Shown piece by piece: positions 9,259 to 17,175 of a DNA stretch of 64,000 nt. The notes below the pieces were generated by a model. It was given only the letters and a program-made list of their open reading frames with translations. It had not been told where the DNA came from and did not search any database. The stretch's first letter is position 1, and the number at the start of each line of letters is the position of its first letter. Position numbers and translations under genes: made by a program. The DNA is from Actinomycetes bacterium (lineage in GTDB: Bacteria > Actinomycetota > Acidimicrobiia > Acidimicrobiales > Acidimicrobiaceae), in contig JAKAZZ010000003.1 of assembly GCA_021826315.1 (NCBI GenBank), positions 20,373 to 84,372 on the forward strand, read 5' to 3'.

Positions 9259-9765
9259 ATGTCTGATTCAGGATTAACACATCTAGATCCACTTGGTCGC
9301 GCCAGGATGGTTGACGTCACCCCTAAAGAGCCTACGCACCGTCGTGCCGTCGCTCGCTGCAGGGTTGTCATGAAACCTGAGACGACAGCCAAGGTGGCAA
9401 ATAACGCCATCAACAAGGGTGACGTGCTAGGTGCAGCACGAATCGCAGGAATCCAAGCAGCCAAGCGAACCTCAGATTTGATACCGCTGTGCCATCCACT
9501 TTTGGTCGGTTCAGTCTATGTCAACTTCCAAATCGGCGACGACTACGTAGATATAGAGGCGCAAGTCGAAACAGTTGACAGAACCGGCGTCGAGATGGAG
9601 GCGCTTACATGTTGCTCCGTTGCTGCGCTTACGATTTACGACATGTGTAAGTCAATCGATCGCACGATGACGGTCACCGATCTAGCCCTTTGGGAGAAAA
9701 TTGGTGGAAAATCGGGCGTTTGGAAGCGTCCCGGCCACGAGAATTTGGAAGAACCTCTCTTCTAA
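9259..9765 (+). CDS. moaC: Cyclic pyranopterin monophosphate synthase MoaC
   Basis: 168 aa, normal length. Converts the MoaA product to cyclic pyranopterin monophosphate. Shows GRARMVDVTPKEPTHRRA at the N-terminus, the LIPLCHPL active-site motif, and MEALTCCSVAALTIYDMCKSID with the substrate-binding Glu/Asp/Lys positions. It follows moaA after 40 nt, completing a moeA-moaA-moaC set. Confidence 0.95.
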   Translation: MSDSGLTHLDPLGRARMVDVTPKEPTHRRAVARCRVVMKPETTAKVANNAINKGDVLGAARIAGIQAAKRTSDLIPLCHPLLVGSVYVNFQIGDDYVDIEAQVETVDRTGVEMEALTCCSVAALTIYDMCKSIDRTMTVTDLALWEKIGGKSGVWKRPGHENLEEPLF

Positions 9766-9863
9766 GTGGGTCTATTGACCGTGAGAAACTAATCTTTAAG
9801 GCTGTGTAAAAGTGCACTGACTCGCGCTGCGGTCAATGCTTCTACTCCAAAAGAGGTTTTGTT

Positions 9864-10571
9864 TTGCCAAATGCCAAGGAAAAGTTAGGTTTAACGCTGC
9901 AGCGAATCGTTTGGTCGCGTCGAGCCACCTCTTGGGATGAGATGCAAAATCCAGGACTGCAACGAGTAGTTGACCTCCTTGTTGATCGAGTTGGAAGTCG
10001 TCCCGATTGCCTTGCGGTTGATCTAGGATGCGGTTCGGGCCAACTCTCCATACCCCTTGCAAAGCATGTTTCTAAGGTGATTGCTCTAGATATTGCACCG
10101 AAGATGATCGAGCTTTTGAAGGACAAATTGACTGTACTTGATGTAAAAAACATCGAGGCTGCCGTCGGCTCGGTGCAAGAGTACGGAATCACTAATGGTA
10201 CCGTTGACCTTTTGGTTTCAAATTACGTCCTCCACCATTTGAGTGACAAAGAAAAGAAGGCCTTCGCCTACGACGCATTCAGGTGGCTAAAGCCAGGTGG
10301 GGAACTTATCTTTGGCGACATGATGTTTGGTCGAGGCGGTACTCCAGAAGACCGAAAAGTGATTGCCGACAAGGTTAAACAGATGGCAAAGATGGGTTTT
10401 GGCGGTTACTGGAGAATCGTAAAAAACGGATTCCGGTACATGTTCCGATTCCAAGAGAAGCCGATTTCGCAGCAGGCGTGGACTGACCTTCTACGCGAAG
10501 CTGGATTCGTCGATATCGAGGTTGAACGGATTGTGGCGGAAGCCGGAATCATCAAAGCGCGTCGACCCTAG
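9864..10571 (+). CDS. Class I SAM-dependent methyltransferase
   Basis: 235 aa from TTG 9864, with AGAGG 7 nt upstream. SAM-binding motif I is VDLGCGSGQLSIPLA near residue 53, followed by an acidic end of strand 2 (ALDIAPKMIE) and the post-motif region SNYVLHHLSDKEKKAF typical of UbiE/Methyltransf_11-type enzymes. The C-terminal half (GFGGYWRIVKNGFRYMFRFQ) is basic and aromatic, perhaps membrane-facing. The substrate is not identifiable. About 100 nt separate it from moaC, so operon membership is unsure. Confidence 0.8.
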   Translation: MPNAKEKLGLTLQRIVWSRRATSWDEMQNPGLQRVVDLLVDRVGSRPDCLAVDLGCGSGQLSIPLAKHVSKVIALDIAPKMIELLKDKLTVLDVKNIEAAVGSVQEYGITNGTVDLLVSNYVLHHLSDKEKKAFAYDAFRWLKPGGELIFGDMMFGRGGTPEDRKVIADKVKQMAKMGFGGYWRIVKNGFRYMFRFQEKPISQQAWTDLLREAGFVDIEVERIVAEAGIIKARRP

Positions 10572-10786
10572 GTTCAGGTAAACGTTAGTTAAACGAAGCG
10601 CAAAATTTTTGCCAAATAACTAATTCGAGAACTTAGTTTCCAGTTGCACACGTTAACTTATATTCGGCGAGGCTATCTGCCTTGGTATTTAACGATGTTC
10701 CCACGAGGCGACGCAGGACAAAAATAATATTGGGTCTATGACCGAGGAATGCTAGAGATTAGCTAACGGACAACGGAGGTGTAACG

Positions 10787-12136
10787 ATGAACAGAACGCA
10801 ACTACAGCCTTCTGAACGCCTAAATCGCCTTCGATTAGCCCGTGCGCGACGTGTCTTGGCAATCGCAGATATCCGCTCCTCTATCGTGCCACTGAGTGGC
10901 CTCATCGGGATAACGGTCAAAAATCAAATCGGTGGCGAGATAGGAAAAGTTGACGATATCGTAGCCCGATGGTCTGAAGTCGTCGACTACCCACCCCTTA
11001 CTGGCCTGGTTGTCCGAGTTGGTAGAAGACGAGCCTTCATAGACATCGACAAGGTGGAGATACTTGGGGCTAGCCAAATCACCCTTAGGTCTGCCAAGAT
11101 CGATCTTCGCGATTTTGTGAAGCGCGCAGGCGAAGTGATTTTAGGCAAAGAGGTGCTAGACCATCAACTCGTAGACGTTGAGGGCGTTCAAGTTATTCGC
11201 GCCTCAGAACTTTACGTTGCTCACGCTTTGGGCACATTAAGGCTAGTTGGCGTAGAAGTTGGCGTCTCGGCACTCTTACGTCGCCTGATGATGCGCCGCA
11301 TTAGAGCTCAAGCTAAACCAAAGCGTGTGATCGACTGGGGCGATGTCGCAGCCTTTGACGAGTCATCTGGTTCGGTGAAACTTCGAGCGTCGCGTTCAAG
11401 CGGCGGTATTCGCAGGTTGCGTCCCTATGAACTAGCGGAACTCCTCTCGGATTTGGATCGTAAGGAACGCGATGGCCTTATAGAGGCTCTCGGTGCCGAG
11501 GTTGTTGCCGATGCGATTGAGGAGATGGATAGCGAAGACATTGAAGTCATCATCAATCAAAGTGACCCAGAGGTAGCTGCCGATATCGTCGAAAATATGG
11601 AACCGGATGAGGCGGCTGAGGCGCTCCGCGACCTTGAAGACGAGAAGCGACAAGAGATCTTGGACTTGATGGACCCTGATAAAGCGGCTGACCTCGAGGA
11701 TTTGATCGATTACGAAGAGGATACGGCTGGCGGAATGATGACCACTTCGTTGATCGAAGTTTCGATGGACGAACCCATCGCGGACGTGATTAAAAACTTG
11801 CGGAAAAACGCGGAGCACCGCTCTGACATCGATGCAGTAGTCGTGATCGACGAAGATGGCAATTACATGGCTGACATTCCGCTCTTCGATCTACTGATCG
11901 CTGATGACGAAGATGCGGCAATATCGTCGCTCATACCTGACGACGATGACAATTCACAGACGGTCAATGTCGATGACGACGTCGACAGGATAGTCGAGGT
12001 TCTTACGTCGTCGCGAAGGTCGAGCGTTGTTGTTATAGAGGATGGAGTTCCCGTTGGCCGTATCTTGGCCGACGACGTTATAGACGCCATTATCCCAGAG
12101 GAGCGTCGCTTCCGCTTCCCAAGGCTCCTTTCGTAG
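10787..12136 (+). CDS. PRC-barrel / MgtE N-domain / CBS-pair protein
   Basis: 449 aa, no membrane segment. The N-terminal ~190 residues look like two PRC-barrel units (GITVKNQIGGEIGKVDDIV and GKEVLDHQLVDVEGVQV). Residues ~210-320 match the MgtE intracellular N domain (LAELLSDLDRKERDGLIEAL, then MEPDEAAEALRDLEDEKRQE), and the rest is a CBS pair (AGGMMTTSLIEV; SSVVVIEDGVPVGRI). In MgtE channels these domains sense cytosolic Mg2+. Here the MgtE pore is missing and the next gene, 23 nt on, is an Nramp-like carrier, so this is probably its metal-sensing soluble partner (inference). Confidence 0.85.
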   Translation: MNRTQLQPSERLNRLRLARARRVLAIADIRSSIVPLSGLIGITVKNQIGGEIGKVDDIVARWSEVVDYPPLTGLVVRVGRRRAFIDIDKVEILGASQITLRSAKIDLRDFVKRAGEVILGKEVLDHQLVDVEGVQVIRASELYVAHALGTLRLVGVEVGVSALLRRLMMRRIRAQAKPKRVIDWGDVAAFDESSGSVKLRASRSSGGIRRLRPYELAELLSDLDRKERDGLIEALGAEVVADAIEEMDSEDIEVIINQSDPEVAADIVENMEPDEAAEALRDLEDEKRQEILDLMDPDKAADLEDLIDYEEDTAGGMMTTSLIEVSMDEPIADVIKNLRKNAEHRSDIDAVVVIDEDGNYMADIPLFDLLIADDEDAAISSLIPDDDDNSQTVNVDDDVDRIVEVLTSSRRSSVVVIEDGVPVGRILADDVIDAIIPEERRFRFPRLLS

Positions 12137-12159
12137 ATTCTCTCACAGGTGGGATTGCA

Positions 12160-13434
12160 TTGAATTTAAATATCGCGTCAAAGGCCAAAGGGCTACGTCC
12201 AAAAAAATTTACGTTCCTTGCTTATCTTGCGGCTCTAGGGCCCGGCTTGATTGCTGCAAATGCAGGAAACGATGCGGGCGGCGTTATTACATATGCCTCG
12301 GCAGGATCACAATACGGGTATAAGCCCCTCTTCTTTATGGTTCTCGTCACAGTGGGACTTATCGTTGTCCAAGAGATGTCCGCTCGTCTCGGTACCTTCT
12401 CCGGAAAGGGGCTCGCATCCCTTATACGCGAAGAGTTTTCGATTCGCATGACAGCTTTAGCGATGACTGCTCTTACGGTCACAAACCTGGGTTTGGTCGT
12501 CTCGGAGTTTGCTGGGATTGGAGCGTCCTTCGGACTATTCGGAGTATCTCGATATATTTCGATTCCAATCGCGGCAGTTGCGATTTGGGCTCTTGTACTC
12601 CTTGGCTCTTACAAATATGCTGAGCGCATCTTTCTCATCCTCTCGCTAGCATTTTTCGCCTATCCAGTCGCCGCCATCATCTCTCACCCAAGCGTCTCAA
12701 CGGTCGCTTCGAATCTTGTGGTGCCGCACTTTATCTTCTCTAAGAGCTATATCTATCTGGCAGTTGGCCTGATAGGAACGACCATCTCCCCTTACATGCA
12801 GCTATATGCGGCGTCAGGTGTAGTGGACCGGGGCGTAAAGCCAGAAGAATACGCGCTGGAGCGATTTGATGCTGTTGGAGGTGCAATATTCGCCGACGTA
12901 ATTTCTATCTTTATGATTATTGCAACCGCTGCAGTCATAGGTGGAACTGGGCCCCTAGCCTCAGCGCATCAGGCTGCCTCCGCACTTAGGCCGGTTGCTG
13001 GAAGTTTCGACGTCTACCTCTTTGCGGCCGGCCTGTTAGGAGCTTCAGCGCTAGCAGCAGCCGTGGTTCCACTCTCAACTTCATATGCTTTAGCCGAAGC
13101 GATCGGCTACGAGCGGAGTATCTCTAGCTCATTTAGGGATGCCCCTGTCTTCGTTGGAATCTTTACGACGCAGATCGTCATCGGTGCAGGAATCGCACTC
13201 TTGCCATCAAACTTGATCACGTTCCTCGTCTTCGCGCAGGTCCTTCAGGGTCTTGTGACTCCTATCATTCTTGCTTTTATTCTCAAACTTGCAAATAAAC
13301 GTTCGATTTTGGGGGATCGAGCAAATACGCCTGCGTTTAGAACCGTCGCTACCATCGTGGTAGCGAGCATTTCAATACTTTCATTAGTATTGTTAGTTCA
13401 AAGCGTCTTGGGTTGGTTTCATATTGGCGGTTGA
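12160..13434 (+). CDS. Nramp (SLC11)-like divalent cation transporter with altered metal site
   Basis: 424 aa integral membrane protein with about eleven hydrophobic segments, matching the Nramp fold (GPGLIAAN at the start of TM1, AGSQYGYKPLFFM after it). The canonical TM1 DPGN reads DAGG (38-41), and the TM6 MPH motif reads SPY (210-212), so the Asn and the soft-metal Met ligands are gone while the TM1 Asp stays. This pattern argues against Mn/Fe selectivity and, with the MgtE-N/CBS neighbour, suggests a Mg2+ carrier like the NRMT clade (inference). The TTG/ATG choice: starts at TTG 12160 following a GTGGG-type site. Confidence 0.85.
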   Translation: MNLNIASKAKGLRPKKFTFLAYLAALGPGLIAANAGNDAGGVITYASAGSQYGYKPLFFMVLVTVGLIVVQEMSARLGTFSGKGLASLIREEFSIRMTALAMTALTVTNLGLVVSEFAGIGASFGLFGVSRYISIPIAAVAIWALVLLGSYKYAERIFLILSLAFFAYPVAAIISHPSVSTVASNLVVPHFIFSKSYIYLAVGLIGTTISPYMQLYAASGVVDRGVKPEEYALERFDAVGGAIFADVISIFMIIATAAVIGGTGPLASAHQAASALRPVAGSFDVYLFAAGLLGASALAAAVVPLSTSYALAEAIGYERSISSSFRDAPVFVGIFTTQIVIGAGIALLPSNLITFLVFAQVLQGLVTPIILAFILKLANKRSILGDRANTPAFRTVATIVVASISILSLVLLVQSVLGWFHIGG

Positions 13435-14716
13435 GGAAAAAAAGCTAAAGATTGCATTCTGTATCTACAGGGGAAACCCTTACTCGGGTGGGCAGGGCGT
13501 ATATACCAAGTACATGACGGCAGCCCTTGCTGCTAGGGGTCACGAGGTGACCATATTTTCCGGTCCTCCCTATCCTGAGTTAGACGATCGATGCGAACTT
13601 GTGAAGGTTGAATCTCTTGACGTCTACCGCGGCGGCGATTCAATTAGAGTTCCTCGCCTCTCGGAGGTTCGAAGTCTCGCCGACCTTTATGAGTTTTTAC
13701 TCACATTGTCTGGCAGCTTCTGCGAGCCAAAGGCCTTCGGCCTGCGCTTGAAGACGCACTTAATCCCTCGAATACATGAGTTCGACATCATCCATGACAA
13801 CCAGTCGCTCAACTCTACCTTGACGAAGGTGTCAAAGAGGTTGAAGCCGGTTGTAACAGCGATACATCACCCCATTACGGTGGATCGAAGGCTGGATCTA
13901 GCCTCTGCGAAAGGATTAGTTCGTCGTTTTGGAGTCTGGCGATGGTACGGATTTGTGAGGTCTCAGGTACGAGCTGCTCGTAAGGCGCAGCAGATCATTA
14001 CGGTCTCTGAGACTTCAAAGGTGGATGTTGTCAAAGAGATGGGTGCGCGTCCCGAGAATATCGAGGTGGTGCACGTAGGAGTTGACACGAAGATCTTTCA
14101 CCCCATTGAAGGAGCTACTCGTAGGAGCCATCGCATTGTTACAACCTCAAGTGCCGACGTTGTTCTCAAGGGGTTAATCTACTTGGCTAAGGCGGCGCTA
14201 ATTCTCAAGGAAGAGTTTCCTGACCTCGAAGTAAAGGTACTAGGTACTCCTCGTGGCGATAGTGAAGTCCATAGGTTTGTGTCGGAAAACGGCCTAGGCG
14301 AAATCTTCGACTTTGTTGGGCGAGTAACTCAAGATGAGATGGTCCGCTTATATTCAGAGTCAACTGTCGCAGTGGTACCAAGCATCTATGAAGGCTTTTC
14401 TTTCCCGTCAATCGAAGCGATGGCATGTGGAGTACCGCTGGTAGCGACCTACGGTGGAGCAATTCCTGAGGTCGTAGGCGTCGATGGCAGTTGTGCGATC
14501 CTGGTGCCCACTCGTGATGACGTTGCGCTCTCTGAAGCGATACGAACTCTCTTCAACGACGCAGAGTTAAGAAGTACACTCGCAGCTAATGGTCTCAGCC
14601 GAGTCTTTGAGAGATACACCTGGGACAGATGTGCTGAACAGGTTGAACGAATCTACGCCCGAATTTTGTCCGACCACGACGGCCGTGAAAACGACTACGA
14701 GGTAGTGAGGGATTAG
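13424..14716 (+). CDS. GT4-family glycosyltransferase
   Basis: 430 aa from TTG 13424, overlapping the transporter stop by 11 nt. GT-B fold retaining glycosyltransferase: N-terminal GGQGVYTKYMTAALAARGHEVTIF for the acceptor domain, a His-containing stretch TAIHHPIT, ETSKVDVVKEMGARPENIEVVHVGVD at the interdomain region, and the donor-site E-x7-E motif in YEGFSFPSIEAMACGVPLVAT. It likely transfers a sugar from a nucleotide sugar to an envelope or glycolipid acceptor. Heads a packed four-gene set with two methyltransferases and a toroid protein. Confidence 0.85.
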   Translation: MAVEEKKLKIAFCIYRGNPYSGGQGVYTKYMTAALAARGHEVTIFSGPPYPELDDRCELVKVESLDVYRGGDSIRVPRLSEVRSLADLYEFLLTLSGSFCEPKAFGLRLKTHLIPRIHEFDIIHDNQSLNSTLTKVSKRLKPVVTAIHHPITVDRRLDLASAKGLVRRFGVWRWYGFVRSQVRAARKAQQIITVSETSKVDVVKEMGARPENIEVVHVGVDTKIFHPIEGATRRSHRIVTTSSADVVLKGLIYLAKAALILKEEFPDLEVKVLGTPRGDSEVHRFVSENGLGEIFDFVGRVTQDEMVRLYSESTVAVVPSIYEGFSFPSIEAMACGVPLVATYGGAIPEVVGVDGSCAILVPTRDDVALSEAIRTLFNDAELRSTLAANGLSRVFERYTWDRCAEQVERIYARILSDHDGRENDYEVVRD

Positions 14717-14719
14717 TAA

Positions 14720-15460
14720 GTGATAACCTTTGATCTTGAACTCCTTGGAGACCTCCGTAGTGCCCGTGTGTTGGATCTCGGGGCCGGAGGAGGGCGTCAC
14801 TCGATCGCCGCACTCGAACGAGGCGCCGAAGTTGTTAGCTATGAAATCTCGCTCGACCTCCTTGTTGAGATCAAGGGAGCAATTGCCGGAGCGGAAGAGT
14901 ACCTGGGACTTGAAGGCGGCAATCTATTGGATCGGTCCAGCCAGGTTTTAGGTGATGGTCGACTTTTGCCATTCGGTGATGAGGTCTTTGACGTTGTTCT
15001 GGTGAGTGAAGTGCTCGAACACATCTTTGAAGACGTCGCGGTTATGGCTGAGGTACGGCGAGTTCTGAAGAGGGACGGCATTGCTGCGGCATCGGTCCCC
15101 CGTTACTTTGGTGAACTCGTTAATTGGCTCCTTTCAAAAGAGTATCATTCGGCCAAAGGGGGCCACATAAGAATCTATAGAAGGTCGCAGCTTCTGAGAA
15201 GGTTCAGTACCGCAGGTCTTAGCTTTGTTGTTTCCACCTACCATCACGGCCTGCATACACCTTATTGGTGGTTGAAGTCAGCAGTTGGTATCGAAAACAG
15301 TAGGAATAGGGTCGTCTCAAAGTACCACTCTAAATTGGTTGCAGTGATGATGGGTGAAGAGAAAAACCTAGAAAAGCTAGAGGCAAAATTATTGAACGGG
15401 CTCATGGGTAAGTCGTTCTCTGTGTATTTAAGGCGTGATGATGCAATTGCGACAAAGTAG
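14720..15460 (+). CDS. Class I SAM-dependent methyltransferase
   Basis: 246 aa from GTG 14720, 3 nt after the glycosyltransferase stop. Motif I is VLDLGAGGGRHSIAALERG at residues ~14-32, then EVVSYEIS and the motif VFDVVLVSEVLEHIFEDVAV. The C-terminal part KGGHIRIYRRSQLLRRFSTAGL resembles methyltransferases acting on glycans or glycolipids. Overlap with the next gene (26 nt) shows tight coupling. Probably methylates the product of the neighbouring glycosyltransferase (inference). Confidence 0.82.
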   Translation: MITFDLELLGDLRSARVLDLGAGGGRHSIAALERGAEVVSYEISLDLLVEIKGAIAGAEEYLGLEGGNLLDRSSQVLGDGRLLPFGDEVFDVVLVSEVLEHIFEDVAVMAEVRRVLKRDGIAAASVPRYFGELVNWLLSKEYHSAKGGHIRIYRRSQLLRRFSTAGLSFVVSTYHHGLHTPYWWLKSAVGIENSRNRVVSKYHSKLVAVMMGEEKNLEKLEAKLLNGLMGKSFSVYLRRDDAIATK

Positions 15461-16514
15461 CGACCTATCTGAATTTGACGCCTTTGCAAACTCTGATCTA
15501 ACCCTCTCTCAGTTGGAGATCGAGGCGAGTGCCATGTGGATGGAGTCTCTTCAGCTCGAATCCGGTCTCATTCCTTGGCACAGCGGTGGCCACATCGACC
15601 CTTGGAACCACATTGAATCAGTTGTAGCGCTTGCTATTGGCAATAGGGAATTTGCGGTAAGAAGAGCACTTGATGGACTTTTGAAACTTCAGAATAGAGA
15701 TGGGTCGTTTTGTCACTTTTACCTATATAACGGGGTGAAAGAGGCTGATCGCGATCCAAATGTAATCTGTTATCTCGGGGTTGGAATGTTAGCTATAGCA
15801 TCAATCTACGGCCTTGAATTTGTGAGTCCATACTCTCAAATGTTAATCGATGGCGTAAATTACGTCCTTTCGATTCAACGTAATGATGGGCTTCTGCCAG
15901 CATTAGTTACTCCAGATGGATCCGAAAAGGGTAGGCCTCTCAGGGCGGCTAACTGCTCGATTATGACCTCACTTGACGCGGCGATTGTCTATGGCGAAGC
16001 TGCGAACTTTAGTCCGTCGCTCCTACAATCTTGGCGTGACTGCCTCTTCCTGCTCAGGAATGCCTACATAGGCGCCGCTGATGAAAAGTTCGCAGCTACC
16101 GATGATTGGGCTATGGATTGGTACTATCCCGTCCTTGCGATGGCAGGAGTCGAAGGAGCTGACCTTCAAGAGCGATTTTCATCGGGTTTGGATCGATTCT
16201 TTGACAAAGGGCTCGGCATTCGCTGCAAGGCCTCTAACAGCTGGTATACGGCGGCAGAGACCGCGGAAGCTTCAATTGCGGCACTAATGATCGGCGACTT
16301 CGAACGGGCCAGAGAGATCTATGAGACGCTGAGTCGATTTCGAGCTCATAACGGAGGATATATGACGGGAATCGTAGAGCCTCAGGGCGTCACCTTTCCC
16401 CCGGCCGAGCAGTCAAGTTATACTACGGCCGCAGTTGTTATTGCCTCGTCGATGCTTGCTAGAGGTGTCCCCTTCTCTAACTTTACAGACGCCATTTGCA
16501 GTTTGGGACTCTAA
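15435..16514 (+). CDS. Alpha-alpha toroid (prenyltransferase/squalene-cyclase-like) protein
   Basis: About 357-359 aa; GTG 15435, ATG 15438 and ATG 15441 are all possible starts, and AAGG 7 nt before 15441 favours that one. Repeated blocks such as ESGLIPWHSGGHIDPWNHIE, LQNRDGSFCHFY, IQRNDGLLPAL and FRAHNGGYMTGIV are the QW-like/GG repeats of an alpha/alpha six-barrel, as in terpenoid cyclases, prenyltransferase beta subunits and six-hairpin glycosidases. No DxDD cyclase motif and no clear zinc triad are visible. Aromatic and acidic residues (ADRDPN, DDWAMDWYYP) suggest a glycan-processing or -binding role. Coupled to the upstream methyltransferase. Confidence 0.7.
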   Translation: MMMQLRQSSDLSEFDAFANSDLTLSQLEIEASAMWMESLQLESGLIPWHSGGHIDPWNHIESVVALAIGNREFAVRRALDGLLKLQNRDGSFCHFYLYNGVKEADRDPNVICYLGVGMLAIASIYGLEFVSPYSQMLIDGVNYVLSIQRNDGLLPALVTPDGSEKGRPLRAANCSIMTSLDAAIVYGEAANFSPSLLQSWRDCLFLLRNAYIGAADEKFAATDDWAMDWYYPVLAMAGVEGADLQERFSSGLDRFFDKGLGIRCKASNSWYTAAETAEASIAALMIGDFERAREIYETLSRFRAHNGGYMTGIVEPQGVTFPPAEQSSYTTAAVVIASSMLARGVPFSNFTDAICSLGL

Positions 16515-17161
16515 CGGCGCCGCAAAAAGTAGAGTGAACCTAAGTTCGAGGCGTGTGTGAATTGCTCGGATGCCACCGCTCTGGTGTAGATCTCAAATGG
16601 AGGCCTCCCACCCCTCGTAGGATCCTCAAAGACGTCGTGAATTGCCAAGATTCCTCCCCTGCGCACCAACGGAGCATATGCAAAGTAGTCGTTGAAGGCA
16701 ACCTCTTCTCCGTGGCCACCATCGATAAAGATGAAATCAGCGCGATCCCGTAGAAATATTGAGGCCACGGCCGTCGAAGCTGTTACTGGTGCGACGTAAG
16801 CGTCGAGATTGAGAGAGTGGATCAATGATCGAAAACGACTCAAAGTGCTAATGGTTTCTCGTTCGCGATCGTATAGCGCCTGATCGAAGCTCTCCCAAGC
16901 CGGTCCATTCTCTTCGCTTCCGAGGTGGTGGTCGATTGATGCAACTACTCCGGCTGTCTCTTTGGCGGCAACTCCTAGAAATGCTGTAGAGGTTCCACAG
17001 TATGAACCAACTTCGATGGCGTAACCCGACCCCTCGCTCATAGCGTTCCTTGCCTCTTCAAAGAGTTTGATACCTTCTTCAAATGTGAAGAAGCCTCTAT
17101 TTAGAGTCGAGATTTTCTCCAGCGTCGAAAGGACCGCCGGGGACAAAGTATTTGAGTTCAT
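16511..17161 (-). CDS. Class I SAM-dependent methyltransferase (Methyltransf_24 type)
   Basis: 216 aa, ATG start at 17161. SAM site AIEVGSYCGTSTAFLGVAAKETAG, then ASIDHHLGSEENGP and ADFIFIDGGHGEEVAFNDYFAYAPLVRRGG, the DGxH(G) arrangement of the O-methyltransferase-like/CmcI-type group with an acidic metal or substrate site. Its stop overlaps the toroid gene stop by 4 nt on the opposite strand, so it is convergent with, but perhaps functionally part of, the glycan cluster. 14 nt downstream of the histidine kinase stop, so possibly a distal gene of that operon reading the same way. Confidence 0.8.
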   Translation of the reverse strand: MNSNTLSPAVLSTLEKISTLNRGFFTFEEGIKLFEEARNAMSEGSGYAIEVGSYCGTSTAFLGVAAKETAGVVASIDHHLGSEENGPAWESFDQALYDRERETISTLSRFRSLIHSLNLDAYVAPVTASTAVASIFLRDRADFIFIDGGHGEEVAFNDYFAYAPLVRRGGILAIHDVFEDPTRGGRPPFEIYTRAVASEQFTHASNLGSLYFLRRR

Positions 17162-17175
17162 CCTTGTAAATTACT

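Noticed and set aside
10640-10786. M-box or yybP-ykoY riboswitch before the MgtE-N gene
   Set aside because: Only short fragments resemble the consensus; the conserved core and P1 could not be aligned by eye. Kept only as a low-score finding.
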